From NCBI RefSeq assembly GCF_006228385.1, contig NZ_CP039853.1, positions 186,001-250,000 on the forward strand: a DNA stretch of 64,000 nt. The letters run 5' to 3'. Each line of letters opens with the position of its first letter. Position 1 is the stretch's first letter. Made by a program: the position numbers and the translations under genes. This document shows positions 27,268 to 36,282 of the stretch, piece by piece. The notes beneath the pieces were generated by a model. That model saw nothing but the letters and a program-made list of their open reading frames with translations. It was not told the DNA's origin and did not search any database. This stretch comes from Salinimonas iocasae. Lineage in GTDB: Bacteria > Pseudomonadota > Gammaproteobacteria > Enterobacterales > Alteromonadaceae.

Positions 27268-28060
27268 AGGATTTTTTAGTCGGTATTTCACACGTCACGC
27301 TAACCCAACTTACTACTGTTTTGATAACGCGTACCGCCACTTGTTTTTAGGAGCGTTACAGCGTTTTGCGCCTGGTGTGTTTTGCCAGGTAGAAACGCTT
27401 TCTTTCAAAGAGGCTTTAGACTTTATGGCGGGTGATGAACACGGTGTCGACCCCTGGCAAAAGTTACACATTGAGCTTTTTTCTGGTCAGCTATCTCCTT
27501 ATTCGGATTATGCAGTGTGGCCCGTTTTACTCGAAGCATTCTTAGAAGCGATAGAGACTATTCAAATAGTTGTAAAGGACCACAGCCCGGCTACCAGGGA
27601 AATGAAAAGGCTTATTGCCTTTCATACCGCGGCGATTCCAGTACATAGCTGTGAAAAATTGCAAGCTTTGCACCGGGCCGGACGTCTCAACATCCGAGCT
27701 AAGAAAGTTCGTTCAAAGGACATCGTGCATGATAAATCGTCCGATACTGTGTTTATTGATGCTCGAGGGAATCTTCCGCCTATCAATAGCTGCCTGAATA
27801 CAGACAAAATCGCTAAGGCTCTTGGTATAGCACATATGGGCAAAGCAAAACTTTGCAGAGAAAAGGCCTATGAGATTGTCGTAAACGGAGAAGCCAGCGC
27901 CATCCATCTGGGCTCTGCACACCTTATCCCGGACAAGCTCAACACACCTGGGCTTGATACCTGTCTGGACATGGCTAAATCGCAATTTCTTTATATTAAG
28001 AACTGGTTAGCTAATACTACCGTAACAACGCAAACCATCAACTCTTCGACAGTTACCTGA
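27268..28060 (+). pseudogene. FAD/NAD(P)-binding protein, 3' half
   Basis: This is the in-frame continuation of 17529-18277 after excision of the transposon. Past the target duplication it reads KGFFSRYFTRHANPTYYCFD and then LGALQRFAPGVFCQVETL to the stop at 28058-28060. A TTG at 27341 would be the only internal start, so this half is probably not translated on its own. It ends two bases before the next gene, so the pair was an operon and the downstream gene may have lost its native promoter. Confidence 0.85.
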
Positions 28061-28061
28061 A

Positions 28062-28487
28062 ATGTATACAGCTATTCTACTTAGTGCATTAATGTCTCTG
28101 GCAATCATCGTCTTTCACTATGGTGCCCTTCGGACGATAACCTCCGTTTCCAGAAAATTCAGTTCTCACTTTGCAATGAGCATCACCGTAGTCAGTTTTC
28201 TGTTTCTGTTGCACTTAATTGAAATTGCCTGGTATGCGGCTCACATATACGCTGCCTACGAGTACATAGGCATTATGGGGTTTTCGCAAAACTTTGTCCC
28301 TGTGGCACAGGATTATTTTCATATTGCCGCGTCTGGCTACACCACGCTAGGGGCATTCTCAAATAGTCCTATTGATAACCTGGCGATTCTTGTTGATTTG
28401 ACCTCATTGACAGGTTTCATGATGCTTACCTGGTCAGCTACTTACTATTACAATATTTTTTCAAACTCACATACTCCCAACGGGTAA
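28062..28487 (+). CDS. Small membrane protein resembling a two-helix ion channel
   Basis: The 141-residue protein has three to four hydrophobic segments (ILLSALMSLAIIVFHYGAL, VVSFLFLLHLIEIAWYAAHI, the end of the pore region). It contains SGYTTLGAFSNSPI followed by LTGFMMLTWSATYYYN. That is the layout of bacterial Ion_trans_2 potassium-channel-like proteins (YTTLGYGD then GFLMIGWS), but the selectivity filter GYGD is replaced by GAFS. Ion selectivity is therefore uncertain. It starts one base after the stop of the FAD-binding gene, implying coupled expression. Confidence 0.6.
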   Translation: MYTAILLSALMSLAIIVFHYGALRTITSVSRKFSSHFAMSITVVSFLFLLHLIEIAWYAAHIYAAYEYIGIMGFSQNFVPVAQDYFHIAASGYTTLGAFSNSPIDNLAILVDLTSLTGFMMLTWSATYYYNIFSNSHTPNG

Positions 28488-28896
28488 ATAGAGCAGGGCT
28501 CTTGCCACACATCAAAAATGAGTATGCTCAGTATACGAAACGAACCGGCATTTTTTCCTCTACATGCGTTGAAATACACAAATGTCGTATCTCTAAGCAA
28601 ATGAATCTTCTGGCACAATTCAAGCGTGACCTGGAGAGCTTAGATGCTTGTCTCCAGCGGGTGAAATAACAGCGAAAAGCACTCAACATTCTGACTATGA
28701 GAGTCGGCATTGTCATGGCTTTAAAATCTTCACCATTCTTCCCACCGCTTTGACAGATTTAGATAAACTTCCTGACTTCGGTAAAACACACTAGAACGCC
28801 TGACTTCATTGCTTCGACATTTGGGTTCTTTTCCTTAAATAACATGATACGGTATTATTTTTATGTGACCGCAATGATTGGTTTTAGGTATATTTA
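28488..28896. other. Non-coding gap
   Basis: No supported gene. A short hairpin AGAGCAGGGCTCT follows the preceding stop (28489-28501) but has no T-run. The final ~60 bp are AT-rich and probably hold the promoter of the gene at 28897. Confidence 0.35.
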
Positions 28897-29484
28897 ATGG
28901 ATCTAGTAAATCTTGTAGCAGGCGTCTCAGGTGCGGTGGTTGGTGGAGGGATTGCAGGCTATTTTTCAATTAAAGCCACTGAGAAGGCATTTAAAAATCA
29001 AAGACTGCTAGCTCAGGAAAACGAAGCTCAATTGCTCAACAACTTCCTATTAGCTATCTATGATGAGCTAGACACTCTATATGATCGGTATAGCGATACG
29101 GTAGGCGGCTACATTGAGGGGTTGAAAGAAGGAGATGCCTTAAATTTTTATTACCCTGTCGTGAGCGATTTTTTTATTGTATACAATGGGAACAGTTTTT
29201 TGCTCGGCAAAATCGATGATGACGTATTGCGTAAGAAAATTGTTGCAACTTATACATTAGCAAAAGGACTGATTGACTCTTTCCACTTAAATAACGAGTT
29301 AGTCAGTAAGTTCGAGTTTGCCAATAAGTTATATTACGAATCAAAGAGTGATATACATAAAGAGCAAGCTTCTGCGCATTACCAGCAACTTATTGCCTAC
29401 GCTAAGACGCTTAAAGCTGGACATTATGAGTTCAAAGAACAAACTTTGAGTTTATTGGCTTTATTGAGAAAGCGAGATGTCTAG
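28897..29484 (+). CDS. Membrane-anchored hypothetical protein (family A, paralogue of 33224-33838)
   Basis: The 195-residue protein has one N-terminal hydrophobic segment (LVAGVSGAVVGGGIAGYF) and a long helical cytoplasmic part. The C-terminal part shares layout and blocks with the leftward gene at 33224: DFFIVYNGNSFLLGKIDDDVLRK against DFFLLYDGREFLLSKVSNKQLRS, and HYEFKEQTLSLLALL against HYQFKKVALELLGAL. The family is unknown to me. A TM anchor plus helical domain is also seen in some defence and stress-sensing proteins, but no catalytic motif is visible. A hairpin terminator follows at 29507. Confidence 0.75.
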   Translation: MDLVNLVAGVSGAVVGGGIAGYFSIKATEKAFKNQRLLAQENEAQLLNNFLLAIYDELDTLYDRYSDTVGGYIEGLKEGDALNFYYPVVSDFFIVYNGNSFLLGKIDDDVLRKKIVATYTLAKGLIDSFHLNNELVSKFEFANKLYYESKSDIHKEQASAHYQQLIAYAKTLKAGHYEFKEQTLSLLALLRKRDV

Positions 29485-29506
29485 CAACCAGGTTATTATA
29501 GAAAAA

Positions 29507-29530
29507 AGCAGAGGAAGAGCTCCCTCTGCT
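29507..29530. terminator. Convergent (bidirectional) hairpin terminator
   Basis: AGCAGAGG-aagagct-CC(c)TCTGCT forms an 8-bp stem between the convergent genes ending at 29484 (+) and 29542 (-). The A-run GAAAAAA before it supplies a T-run for the minus strand. Confidence 0.7.
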
Positions 29531-29541
29531 ACCAGCCGGGC

Positions 29542-30495
29542 CTAGCCTGCCCGACGTTTGGTAAAGCCCAGGGCAAGCATTACCAGTCCAAAGATGCCCA
29601 GCGTAGCCGGTGCCGGTACCTCATTAATCTGTGCTGACATTTCTGCGTACGAGTGACCGATTACAATATCTCCGTCCAGCAAGCCGGAAAGATTCAGGCC
29701 TAATCCAGACAAATCTACGGCATTAAAACTTAGTCGTAACGCGTTTACGCCCATTGAACAGAACATATCATTACAACTGCCGTACTGTTCATTAAGAATC
29801 AGGTTTAAACCCGCGATTCCGCTGACATCAAGCACTTCAAAGTTCGGCGACGCGGCAATAAAGCCATCCGCATCCACTTCGAGCCCTAATGAAGCCAGGT
29901 CTAGCTCACCCAGACCGAACAGATTGATAGAGAGGTCTTCTATATAGGAGCTCCCCATTGCATCGAAGTCACCGTAATCACCCGAGACTGACGCTTCAGA
30001 GTAAATCGTTGAAGAAGATAGGTTAACCGCCGTATCGGTTATCACAGATAAGAAGGTAGTATTAACAACATCCAGGCTCAGGTCATTGACAGTAGCCGTC
30101 GCGGACGTCATTCGGGCCCCCATACCGCCATCAACATTGGAGCTGGCGGTTGCGCCCAGTAAAGTTTCATCTGCCAGAGCAGCAGCCTGAACATCCAGCA
30201 GATTACCAACAGTAACTCCGGCGCCAAGGTCTACCTCTGCACCCAGAACACTGTTATTTATATTGTAAGGGGCTGGCGCGCTACCAGACACGCCAGAAGG
30301 TGCAGTAACATCCACTGTTAAAAGTTCGCCGGCAACATTAATATCCACGCCCAGTGCATAGGCATCACTGTTACCGGATATCACGGTGGCATTGGCAACA
30401 CTGGTTTGAATTACCGCTGCTACAGCGACATACTTAGCGACAGGTACCACTTTCATCATTGTTGCATTAACTATGTTTGACTTCATTGTCTTCAC
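29542..30495 (-). CDS. PEP-CTERM-type exported protein
   Basis: The 317-residue protein has an N-terminal signal (VPVAKYVAVAAVIQTSVANA). A C-terminal sorting signal follows: the VPAPATLGIFGLVMLALGF helix with its preceding proline-alanine motif, and the basic tail TKRRAG. This is the exosortase-recognised PEP-CTERM arrangement. The body is rich in Asp, Gly, Ser and Ala and has beta-repeat character (DLSGLGLNLSGLLDG), with one close Cys pair. It is expected to be processed by an exosortase and placed at the cell surface or in exopolysaccharide. No exosortase gene is seen in the window, so that enzyme must be elsewhere. Confidence 0.75.
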   Translation of the reverse strand: MKTMKSNIVNATMMKVVPVAKYVAVAAVIQTSVANATVISGNSDAYALGVDINVAGELLTVDVTAPSGVSGSAPAPYNINNSVLGAEVDLGAGVTVGNLLDVQAAALADETLLGATASSNVDGGMGARMTSATATVNDLSLDVVNTTFLSVITDTAVNLSSSTIYSEASVSGDYGDFDAMGSSYIEDLSINLFGLGELDLASLGLEVDADGFIAASPNFEVLDVSGIAGLNLILNEQYGSCNDMFCSMGVNALRLSFNAVDLSGLGLNLSGLLDGDIVIGHSYAEMSAQINEVPAPATLGIFGLVMLALGFTKRRAG

Positions 30496-31073
30496 CTTTT
30501 TGTATTAGAAAAACTAGATCTAAGTCTAATTGACTAATTACTAGGCGATATCCGTGGCAATTTTGTTAACAGATTGTTATTTCAGATTATTTTTCGAACA
30601 ATTCATTATAGGTAGTGTCATTTTGTTACCAGGTGTAAAAATACTGGACACTTTTTAACCACATGTTGCATTCGTATTCATCTTTCCAAGAACAGATGAT
30701 TCCGTAATCTACAAGGAAATTGAGAGGAAATATCATACGTTACTTATTTTTATTCTCACTGACTGTGACCTTTGGCGTGTTGTAGCGCTACATTATAATT
30801 CCAGCGGGAGATCAACGGGTACGCTTTGGATTTCTTCACAATTTATTTCTTTCCGAAATATTGAAGGTGTCACCACAAAGCTTTCTGACAAAAAAACTGG
30901 TGGTAGCTTAAGAAATGCACAATATGTATATATTCAATGCTGTTGAAATGAGGACACATTGCTCAAGGCTGTTGAAATGAGGACACATTGCTCAAGCTCG
31001 AACGTTGTATGCTATTGGTTTTTGCTCTATTGTTGACCATCACTGTTATGTATCCAAAACAAGGAAGAATTGG
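30496..31073. other. Non-coding region upstream of two divergent genes
   Basis: No supported gene. The stretch holds the promoter of the PEP-CTERM gene and a short tandem duplication at 30939-30996. I see no other recognisable feature. Confidence 0.4.
30939..30996. repeat. Perfect tandem duplication of a 29-bp unit
   Basis: The unit GCTGTTGAAATGAGGACACA... occurs at 30939-30967 and is repeated exactly at 30968-30996. It lies ~80 bp before the membrane protein gene at 31074. Confidence 0.9.
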
Positions 31074-31433
31074 ATGTCACAGAAAAACGTGTCTTACTCA
31101 TCAGTTATTTTGATATCAGTCATAGCTTTCTATGTAGGGCTTCTCGTCTGCGCTACCTTGCTGTTTTTCACCTTTGATTTTCCTGTACCAATGTCATCCG
31201 ACGGTGCATCGCTATCCCTCAGTGATCCTGGAAATCATGTGGAAACAGTGTTTTATTCAGCGACGTTCTACTTTTTATTTGCTTTGGTGCCAGTAATGTT
31301 GCTGTATTTTCTTACCGGACTTCATAAGCGATTTTTGAACGCTAAAGCGACTAATTTCTCATGGTTATTTGTGTTAGGGGCGTTATACGCAATATTACTT
31401 ACAAATTTGGATTTTATTATCGGGCCGTGGTAA
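31074..31433 (+). CDS. Small membrane protein, unknown function
   Basis: I start at the ATG at 31074 (MSQKNVSYSSV), which follows AAGGAAG with good spacing; the longer frame has no such site. The 119-residue protein has three hydrophobic segments (VILISVIAFYVGLLVCATLLFF, YFLFALVPVMLLYFL, LFVLGALYAILL) and an acidic loop after the first. It ends in IIGPW. No family recognised. Confidence 0.6.
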   Translation: MSQKNVSYSSVILISVIAFYVGLLVCATLLFFTFDFPVPMSSDGASLSLSDPGNHVETVFYSATFYFLFALVPVMLLYFLTGLHKRFLNAKATNFSWLFVLGALYAILLTNLDFIIGPW

Positions 31434-31760
31434 TAAATGAGGTGAATACAATGCGAAGTATTTTGGTATGAGAGACATTCAATGGCTCTATCAAAATCAC
31501 TTGCAGTAAGGTATGGGCTTGGTAGAGCACAGTCGGCACAGAAAAAATGCCAGCGAAGCCCAGCATTACCAGCTCTCCCTTGACATAGTGGCTTATTATA
31601 TCGCCAGGCATTCAAGTCAAGGTTATTCAATAGTGCGTTATACAAAAAGGTTCTAGCGCTGCCTCATTATGCGTCAGGATTGTTATCGCTACTTATAAGC
31701 GATACCTTGAAAAGGTGCTCGGCTGATTTCATTTTGTCGACAAATATAAAAGGGATATTT

Positions 31761-32153
31761 ATGAAAAAGATAACTTATCTATTAATCACATTCTTCTTAG
31801 CAGGCTGTTCAACCAATCCATCGACTTATGTTAACACCTCACCTGAACCGATTGAGGTGTCTGTTGATGTTTTGCCTCAATACTGGAAGGTCGATTTCGA
31901 GACCTTTTCATTTAGCTCTGAGTATGACGGAGAATTTGGGCCGAGGCCTGCTGGGCACGTAAAAATCCGATATCTGATAGATTCAAATGGAAACCCTACC
32001 CATCTGAGCGTTGTTGAGTCACACCCCGCTGGCGTCTGGAATGACCAAGGGTTGCTTGCGGCAGAGCAATTAAAGTATTCACCTTCAAAAAAGAATAAAA
32101 CAAATACCCCTGTCTACGTTACGACAGAATTTCATTTCAAAGAAATAAAGTAG
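31761..32153 (+). CDS. Lipoprotein with TonB C-terminal-like domain
   Basis: The ATG at 31761 (MKKITYLLITFFLAGCST) gives a type II signal peptide with lipobox LAGC, so the mature protein is lipid-anchored. The ~85 C-terminal residues (GHVKIRYLIDSNGNPTHLSV, then AAEQLKYSPSKK and VTTEFHF) follow the beta-alpha-beta pattern of TonB C-terminal domains. It lacks the N-terminal TM and Pro-rich spacer of a real TonB, so it is not an energy transducer by itself. Confidence 0.75.
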   Translation: MKKITYLLITFFLAGCSTNPSTYVNTSPEPIEVSVDVLPQYWKVDFETFSFSSEYDGEFGPRPAGHVKIRYLIDSNGNPTHLSVVESHPAGVWNDQGLLAAEQLKYSPSKKNKTNTPVYVTTEFHFKEIK

Positions 32154-32325
32154 CGCAGATAGGCGGCATAACTTCGTTGGATATCAGTCATGCATTTGGT
32201 GGCGTAACTTAATAAAATTGAACTAATAGCTGTCACCCAAGCCTTACGCACCTAGCTTAGTTGCATACATTAAAGAAGCCCGTTTTGTATGTAGTTGAGT
32301 ATTTGGCATTTAATCGGACACTTGG

Positions 32326-32658
32326 TCAGGTGCCGCGAGGAGCGAACATAATAATTGCCATACCCAGTAGTGCTACGCCTGAGCCCACAATATCCCAGAT
32401 TGTTGGCTTTATCCCATCTACCAACCATAACCAGAGAATAGCCATGAGTATATAAACACCACCATACGCAGCGTAAATCCGGCCTGCTGCCGTCGGGTGC
32501 AATGAAAGTAACCAGGCAAAAACGATCAGGCAAAGCGAAGCAGGAACAAGCAGCCAAACAGATTTGTTCTCTCGTAACCAGAGATATGGCAGATAGCAAC
32601 CCAGAATTTCGGCCAGAGCGGTAATAAAAAAAAGACCAACTGTTTTTATCTCAAACAA
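32326..32658 (-). CDS. YnfA family (UPF0060) small inner-membrane transporter-like protein
   Basis: The 110-residue protein has four TM segments and the family hallmarks [31 protein letters not shown] and [14 protein letters not shown]. It is full length for YnfA, an SMR-superfamily relative. Substrates are not settled. It is a stand-alone gene. Confidence 0.9.
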   Translation of the reverse strand: MFEIKTVGLFFITALAEILGCYLPYLWLRENKSVWLLVPASLCLIVFAWLLSLHPTAAGRIYAAYGGVYILMAILWLWLVDGIKPTIWDIVGSGVALLGMAIIMFAPRGT

Positions 32659-32876
32659 AAACTAATCCTCGGACTGAAAAAGGTAAAATCTAATAATATC
32701 CGCTTTACAGGCAGTGTTCCGGCATAATGATAAAATATCACCTAAATGCGCTGGGCATGGTTAGAAGCATTTAATACAAGCGCATATGAAACTCCCTGAG
32801 CTAGCGCCTGCGGCATGTATTAATGCTGCTGAGAGACAAACTTGAAACTTTTGTATTCTGCGGTTTGAAAGTAACT

Positions 32877-33131
32877 CTACTTAGTCTGATGGCGTTTAAT
32901 ATCCATATTAAACCCGCGTCCTGCGGAACGCCTGGGCGTTCTACGTATGGAAACCATTAAAGAAAGCACCAAACCCAGCCCAACCCCCATCACAAGACCG
33001 CCTGCAACATCCTGGCGCAGACCCATTACATCACCGGGCGTTCGTACCATGGTGATCCAGAAAAACAGCAAGAAGGTGATACTTGAAATGAGAGGTATCA
33101 GTGTTATTTGAACGCGCTTCACTATCGTCAT
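32877..33131 (-). CDS. Small two-TM membrane protein
   Basis: Start at the ATG complementary to 33129-33131 (MTIVKRVQITLIPL), after CAGGGGG. The 84-residue protein has two hydrophobic segments (LIPLISSITFLLFFWITMV and VMGVGLGLVLSLMV) and a strongly basic tail (RRTPRRSAGRG). It lies 92 bp downstream of the membrane-anchored gene at 33224 on the same strand and may be co-transcribed. No family recognised. Confidence 0.5.
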   Translation of the reverse strand: MTIVKRVQITLIPLISSITFLLFFWITMVRTPGDVMGLRQDVAGGLVMGVGLGLVLSLMVSIRRTPRRSAGRGFNMDIKRHQTK

Positions 33132-33223
33132 CGCCCCCTGTTGAAGATATATCTGCAATATACTTAGCGTGGCAGAAAAAAGCGTAAGTTCCAATCTATC
33201 AGGATAAACACTTTATTAAGAGT

Positions 33224-33838
33224 TTATTCGTTGATCAGAGAGCCTTGTGCTCTTTTGATAAAGTGCTCACCGTCAAGCGCGCCAAGAAGCTCCAACGCCA
33301 CTTTTTTAAATTGATAATGCTCACGCTTTAGAAGACTTGCGTGTTCTTTAAGTGAATCTTTAGATTCTATGACACCTTTATCGCGGTGCCCAGATTCGCG
33401 ATGAGCCCGCTGCCTTTTTTCAAACTCATCTAATAAATCATTGTTGGTTCGAATAGTCTCATCCATCCGCTTCATCATAATGTAAGTTTTGATTATTTGG
33501 CTTCGAAGCTGCTTATTCGACACTTTACTCAAAAGGAATTCTCTACCGTCATAAAGCAAAAAGAAATCTTTTTGCAGAACATAGTGACAGAGCAATGGCT
33601 CCCCTTGTTTTAACGCCTCTATTGCCATCCCTGCGTTGTCCTGATAATGCCAAAACACTCTGTTCATCTTGTTTTTAAGTGATGCCAAGAATGTTTCAGA
33701 TAAATGCTGGTCATAATATTTTGAAGCGGCAGCATGTCTGGATAATTTGCGGCGAGCGACAAGCATTAATAACCCGGCAGTCAACATACCCAAGGTCACA
33801 GCACCGATGATGATCAGTGGCAAATTTATAATCCCCAT
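33224..33838 (-). CDS. Membrane-anchored hypothetical protein (paralogue of 28897-29484)
   Basis: The 204-residue protein has an N-terminal TM segment (LPLIIIGAVTLGMLTAGLLML) and a basic stop-transfer. The helical region matches the 28897 protein in several blocks (DFFLLYDGREFLLSKVSN, HYQFKKVALELLGAL). The pair differs in N-terminal anchor and orientation and is separated by 4 kb. Function unknown. Confidence 0.75.
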   Translation of the reverse strand: MGIINLPLIIIGAVTLGMLTAGLLMLVARRKLSRHAAASKYYDQHLSETFLASLKNKMNRVFWHYQDNAGMAIEALKQGEPLLCHYVLQKDFFLLYDGREFLLSKVSNKQLRSQIIKTYIMMKRMDETIRTNNDLLDEFEKRQRAHRESGHRDKGVIESKDSLKEHASLLKREHYQFKKVALELLGALDGEHFIKRAQGSLINE

Positions 33839-34039
33839 AAGTTAACGCAATCATAGATAAGTAAGAAAATATCGTAGCCAAAACAAGCAGATCAGATGGA
33901 ATAATTTGGTCATAGCTACCTTTATAGTGTAGTTAAGTTACCTGTTTCATCAATCGCTATTTAAATGGTCTTAGTCAAATAACGTGGAGCGCTTTACAAA
34001 AACATTTTCGTAATTTGTATTATTTAAATCTTTCATCTA

Positions 34040-34200
34040 TTCTACTCTCACTTAGGGGAGTAGTCTCCTGCACCATGCAGGGAAGCTGTCAACAGTCTCC
34101 GAGCTTTTTAGCTTGTGGCAGTTTCGAGCCTTACCGGCTTTGACAAGACTTAAGGCAAAGTTCCATTTCGGGCAGAGGTGGTATTTTGTCTTTGGTCTTT
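34040..34200 (+). promoter_or_regulatory. Candidate yybP-ykoY (Mn2+) riboswitch upstream of the cation exchanger
   Basis: The leader has the family's most conserved loop, TTAGGGGAGTAG (GGGGAGTAG at 34055-34063). About 80 bp later come GACAAGAC (34142-34149) and TTAAGGC, as in the second conserved internal loop. Two stem-loops lie between. Downstream, GGGCAGA/TCTGCCC (about 34170-34207) could be the expression-platform hairpin. These riboswitches bind Mn2+ and control Mn exporters and related cation carriers, which suits the gene at 34323. I could not run a covariance-model search. Confidence 0.6.
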
Positions 34201-34322
34201 TCTGCCCTAAGGAATATTCTTATGAGCTACCTACCGGCAACCGCCAGCACTTCCTGGACGCAGAGCCTTTTCATTACCCTCTTTACTCAAATTACATTCG
34301 TACGTGCTATGGAGGCGAAGTC

Positions 34323-35294
34323 ATGCTATTAGCCTCCGTAGCGATTATCGTCGGTTTCGCATTACTAGTTTGGAGTGCTGACCGATTTGTAGAGGGCGCG
34401 GCTGCCACAGCAGGACATGCAGGCCTTCCTAGCATTCTTATCGGTATGGTTATCGTTGGTTTTGGCACCTCGGCGCCCGAGATGGTGGTATCGGCCATGG
34501 CCGCCAGTGACGGGAGCCCAGATTTAGCATTAGGAAATGCGCTAGGCTCCAACATTGTCAACATCAGCCTGATCCTTGGTGTCACAGCGATTATCGCACC
34601 TATCGCTGTTCAATCGCAGATAATAAAACGTGAGTTACCTCTGCTCGTGGCCGTTGTTTTATTCAGTGGCTTTTTACTTTACGACGGCAATTTAACCTTT
34701 TTTGATGCGATTCTTCTTCTGTCAGGCTTGCTGGCTTTTTTGGTGTGGTCCATATATTCAGGGATGAAAAATCCCGGCGATGCGCTGGAAACCGAGTTCG
34801 ACTCAGAACTAAAAAGCCATTCAATGGCCTTTGGTAAGGCAATTTTCTGGCTGGCTGCTGGCTTAATTTTACTCATTATCAGCTCCCGGCTCCTGGTTTG
34901 GGGCGCCGTTGAAATAGCCTCAGCGTTAGGTGTCAGCGACTTAATCATTGGGCTGACCATCGTGGCATTGGGAACTTCTTTACCCGAGCTAGCAGCTTCT
35001 ATCATTGCTGCAAAAAAAGGAGAACATGACATTGCTATTGGTAATGTCGTGGGATCAAATGTATTCAATATACTTGCCGTGGTAGGGATAGCCGGTATGA
35101 TTGAGCCCATATCGACTATTTCTCCCGCTGTATTCAATCGAGACTGGAGTGTAATGCTGGTTCTTACGGTTATGCTGATGATAATGGCTTACGGATTTGG
35201 TCGTCAGGGTCGAATTAACCGTGTGGAAGGCACGGTTTTATTAAGTGCATATGTTGCTTATAACGGATATCTGGTCATGGATGTACTTGCATAA
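34323..35294 (+). CDS. Calcium/sodium (K+-dependent type) antiporter, CaCA family
   Basis: Start at the ATG at 34323 (MLLASVAIIVGFALLVW) directly after GGAGG; the longer frame runs through the leader RNA. The 323-residue inner-membrane protein has ten hydrophobic segments and the two alpha-repeats: VGFGTSAPEMVVSAMAAS with GNALGSNIVNI, and ALGTSLPELAASIIAA with GNVVGSNVFNI. It resembles YrbG/CaxA exchangers. If the leader is an Mn2+ riboswitch, manganese efflux may be its real job. Confidence 0.92.
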   Translation: MLLASVAIIVGFALLVWSADRFVEGAAATAGHAGLPSILIGMVIVGFGTSAPEMVVSAMAASDGSPDLALGNALGSNIVNISLILGVTAIIAPIAVQSQIIKRELPLLVAVVLFSGFLLYDGNLTFFDAILLLSGLLAFLVWSIYSGMKNPGDALETEFDSELKSHSMAFGKAIFWLAAGLILLIISSRLLVWGAVEIASALGVSDLIIGLTIVALGTSLPELAASIIAAKKGEHDIAIGNVVGSNVFNILAVVGIAGMIEPISTISPAVFNRDWSVMLVLTVMLMIMAYGFGRQGRINRVEGTVLLSAYVAYNGYLVMDVLA

Positions 35295-35418
35295 AATATG
35301 CTCAAATGACGAATAATGATGCAGCTATCTTTATGTGCTGCGTCATCGACGGGCGAATTCTTACGGGATGCTTCTTACAAAGCTTTCTGATTAGGTAAAC
35401 AATTTTATAGGGTGGACC

Positions 35419-36282
35419 ATGGATCCCATTTTAAACTTTTTTTCCGCACATCAGCTCCAACTTATCGCCATTGCAAAAAATACGTTGCTTACACTGTTTA
35501 TTTTGGTTGCAGCCAGCATTGGCGCAAAGCTATTAAAGCGCGCCGTCCATAAAGCGGTTTACCATTTAAGTAAGCAAGATGAAATTATCACCAAGCTTCT
35601 TACAACAATGTCCGGCTATATCGTTTATTTAATTGCGTTAGTGATTATTTTGGACCTGTTTGGCGTGAATACCGCCAGCCTGGTCGCACTTGTGGGTGCC
35701 GCAGGCCTGGCGATTGGCCTGGCATTAAAAGATACGTTGAGCAATGTAGCAGCGGGCGTCATGTTGTTATTTTTAAAGCCATTAAAAAAGTCTGAATTCG
35801 TCGAAGTTGCCGGGAGTGCTGGTAGCGTGACAGATCTGGGTTTGTTTACCACGGTGCTGGAAACAGCGGACGGAATTTTCGTATCTATTCCCAACAGCAC
35901 TGTGTGGGCAAGTGCCATTAAAAATTATACGCGAAATGAAAAGCGTCGTATGGATCTGACCATTGGAATTTCCTATGGCGACTCAATTGAGGACGGCCTG
36001 GCCGCATTAAAAGAGCTGGTAGCAGAAGAGTCCAGAATATTGCCGTTACCGGAGCCCCAATACCTGGTTCATACTCTAGCAGATAGCTCTGTAAATCTTC
36101 AATTACGTGCCTGGGCACCTACGCCTGAATACTGGGATATTTACTGGAAGACGCAGCGCAAAATGAAAGAGAAGGTTGAAAGTAAGGGGATAACCATTCC
36201 GTTCCCGCAACGCGACTTGCATATCATACAAACTGGTAATGGCAGTAATAGTCAGGAGCGCGAGTTGAGCATTCCCCAGTAA
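35419..36282 (+). CDS. mscS: Small-conductance mechanosensitive channel MscS
   Basis: The 287-residue protein has three N-terminal TM helices, the pore helix ALVGAAGLAIGLALKDTLSNVAAGVML and the cytoplasmic vestibule (FVSIPNSTVWASAIKNYTRN). It is the same length as E. coli MscS (286). It releases solutes on hypo-osmotic shock. Monocistronic, with GGGTGG upstream of the ATG. Confidence 0.93.
   Translation: MDPILNFFSAHQLQLIAIAKNTLLTLFILVAASIGAKLLKRAVHKAVYHLSKQDEIITKLLTTMSGYIVYLIALVIILDLFGVNTASLVALVGAAGLAIGLALKDTLSNVAAGVMLLFLKPLKKSEFVEVAGSAGSVTDLGLFTTVLETADGIFVSIPNSTVWASAIKNYTRNEKRRMDLTIGISYGDSIEDGLAALKELVAEESRILPLPEPQYLVHTLADSSVNLQLRAWAPTPEYWDIYWKTQRKMKEKVESKGITIPFPQRDLHIIQTGNGSNSQERELSIPQ

Noticed and set aside
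30939..30996. Possible CRISPR array
   Set aside because: Only two directly adjacent copies with no spacer; no other regular repeat-spacer pattern and no cas genes in the window.
31322..31645. Leftward 107-codon frame opposite and beyond the gene at 31074
   Set aside because: Overlaps the membrane protein gene antisense and has no motif or start signal; treated as chance.
34113..34322. N-terminal extension of the cation antiporter to 34113
   Set aside because: The extra 70 codons are non-hydrophobic, lie in the structured leader RNA and lack a ribosome site, whereas GGAGG directly precedes the ATG at 34323.
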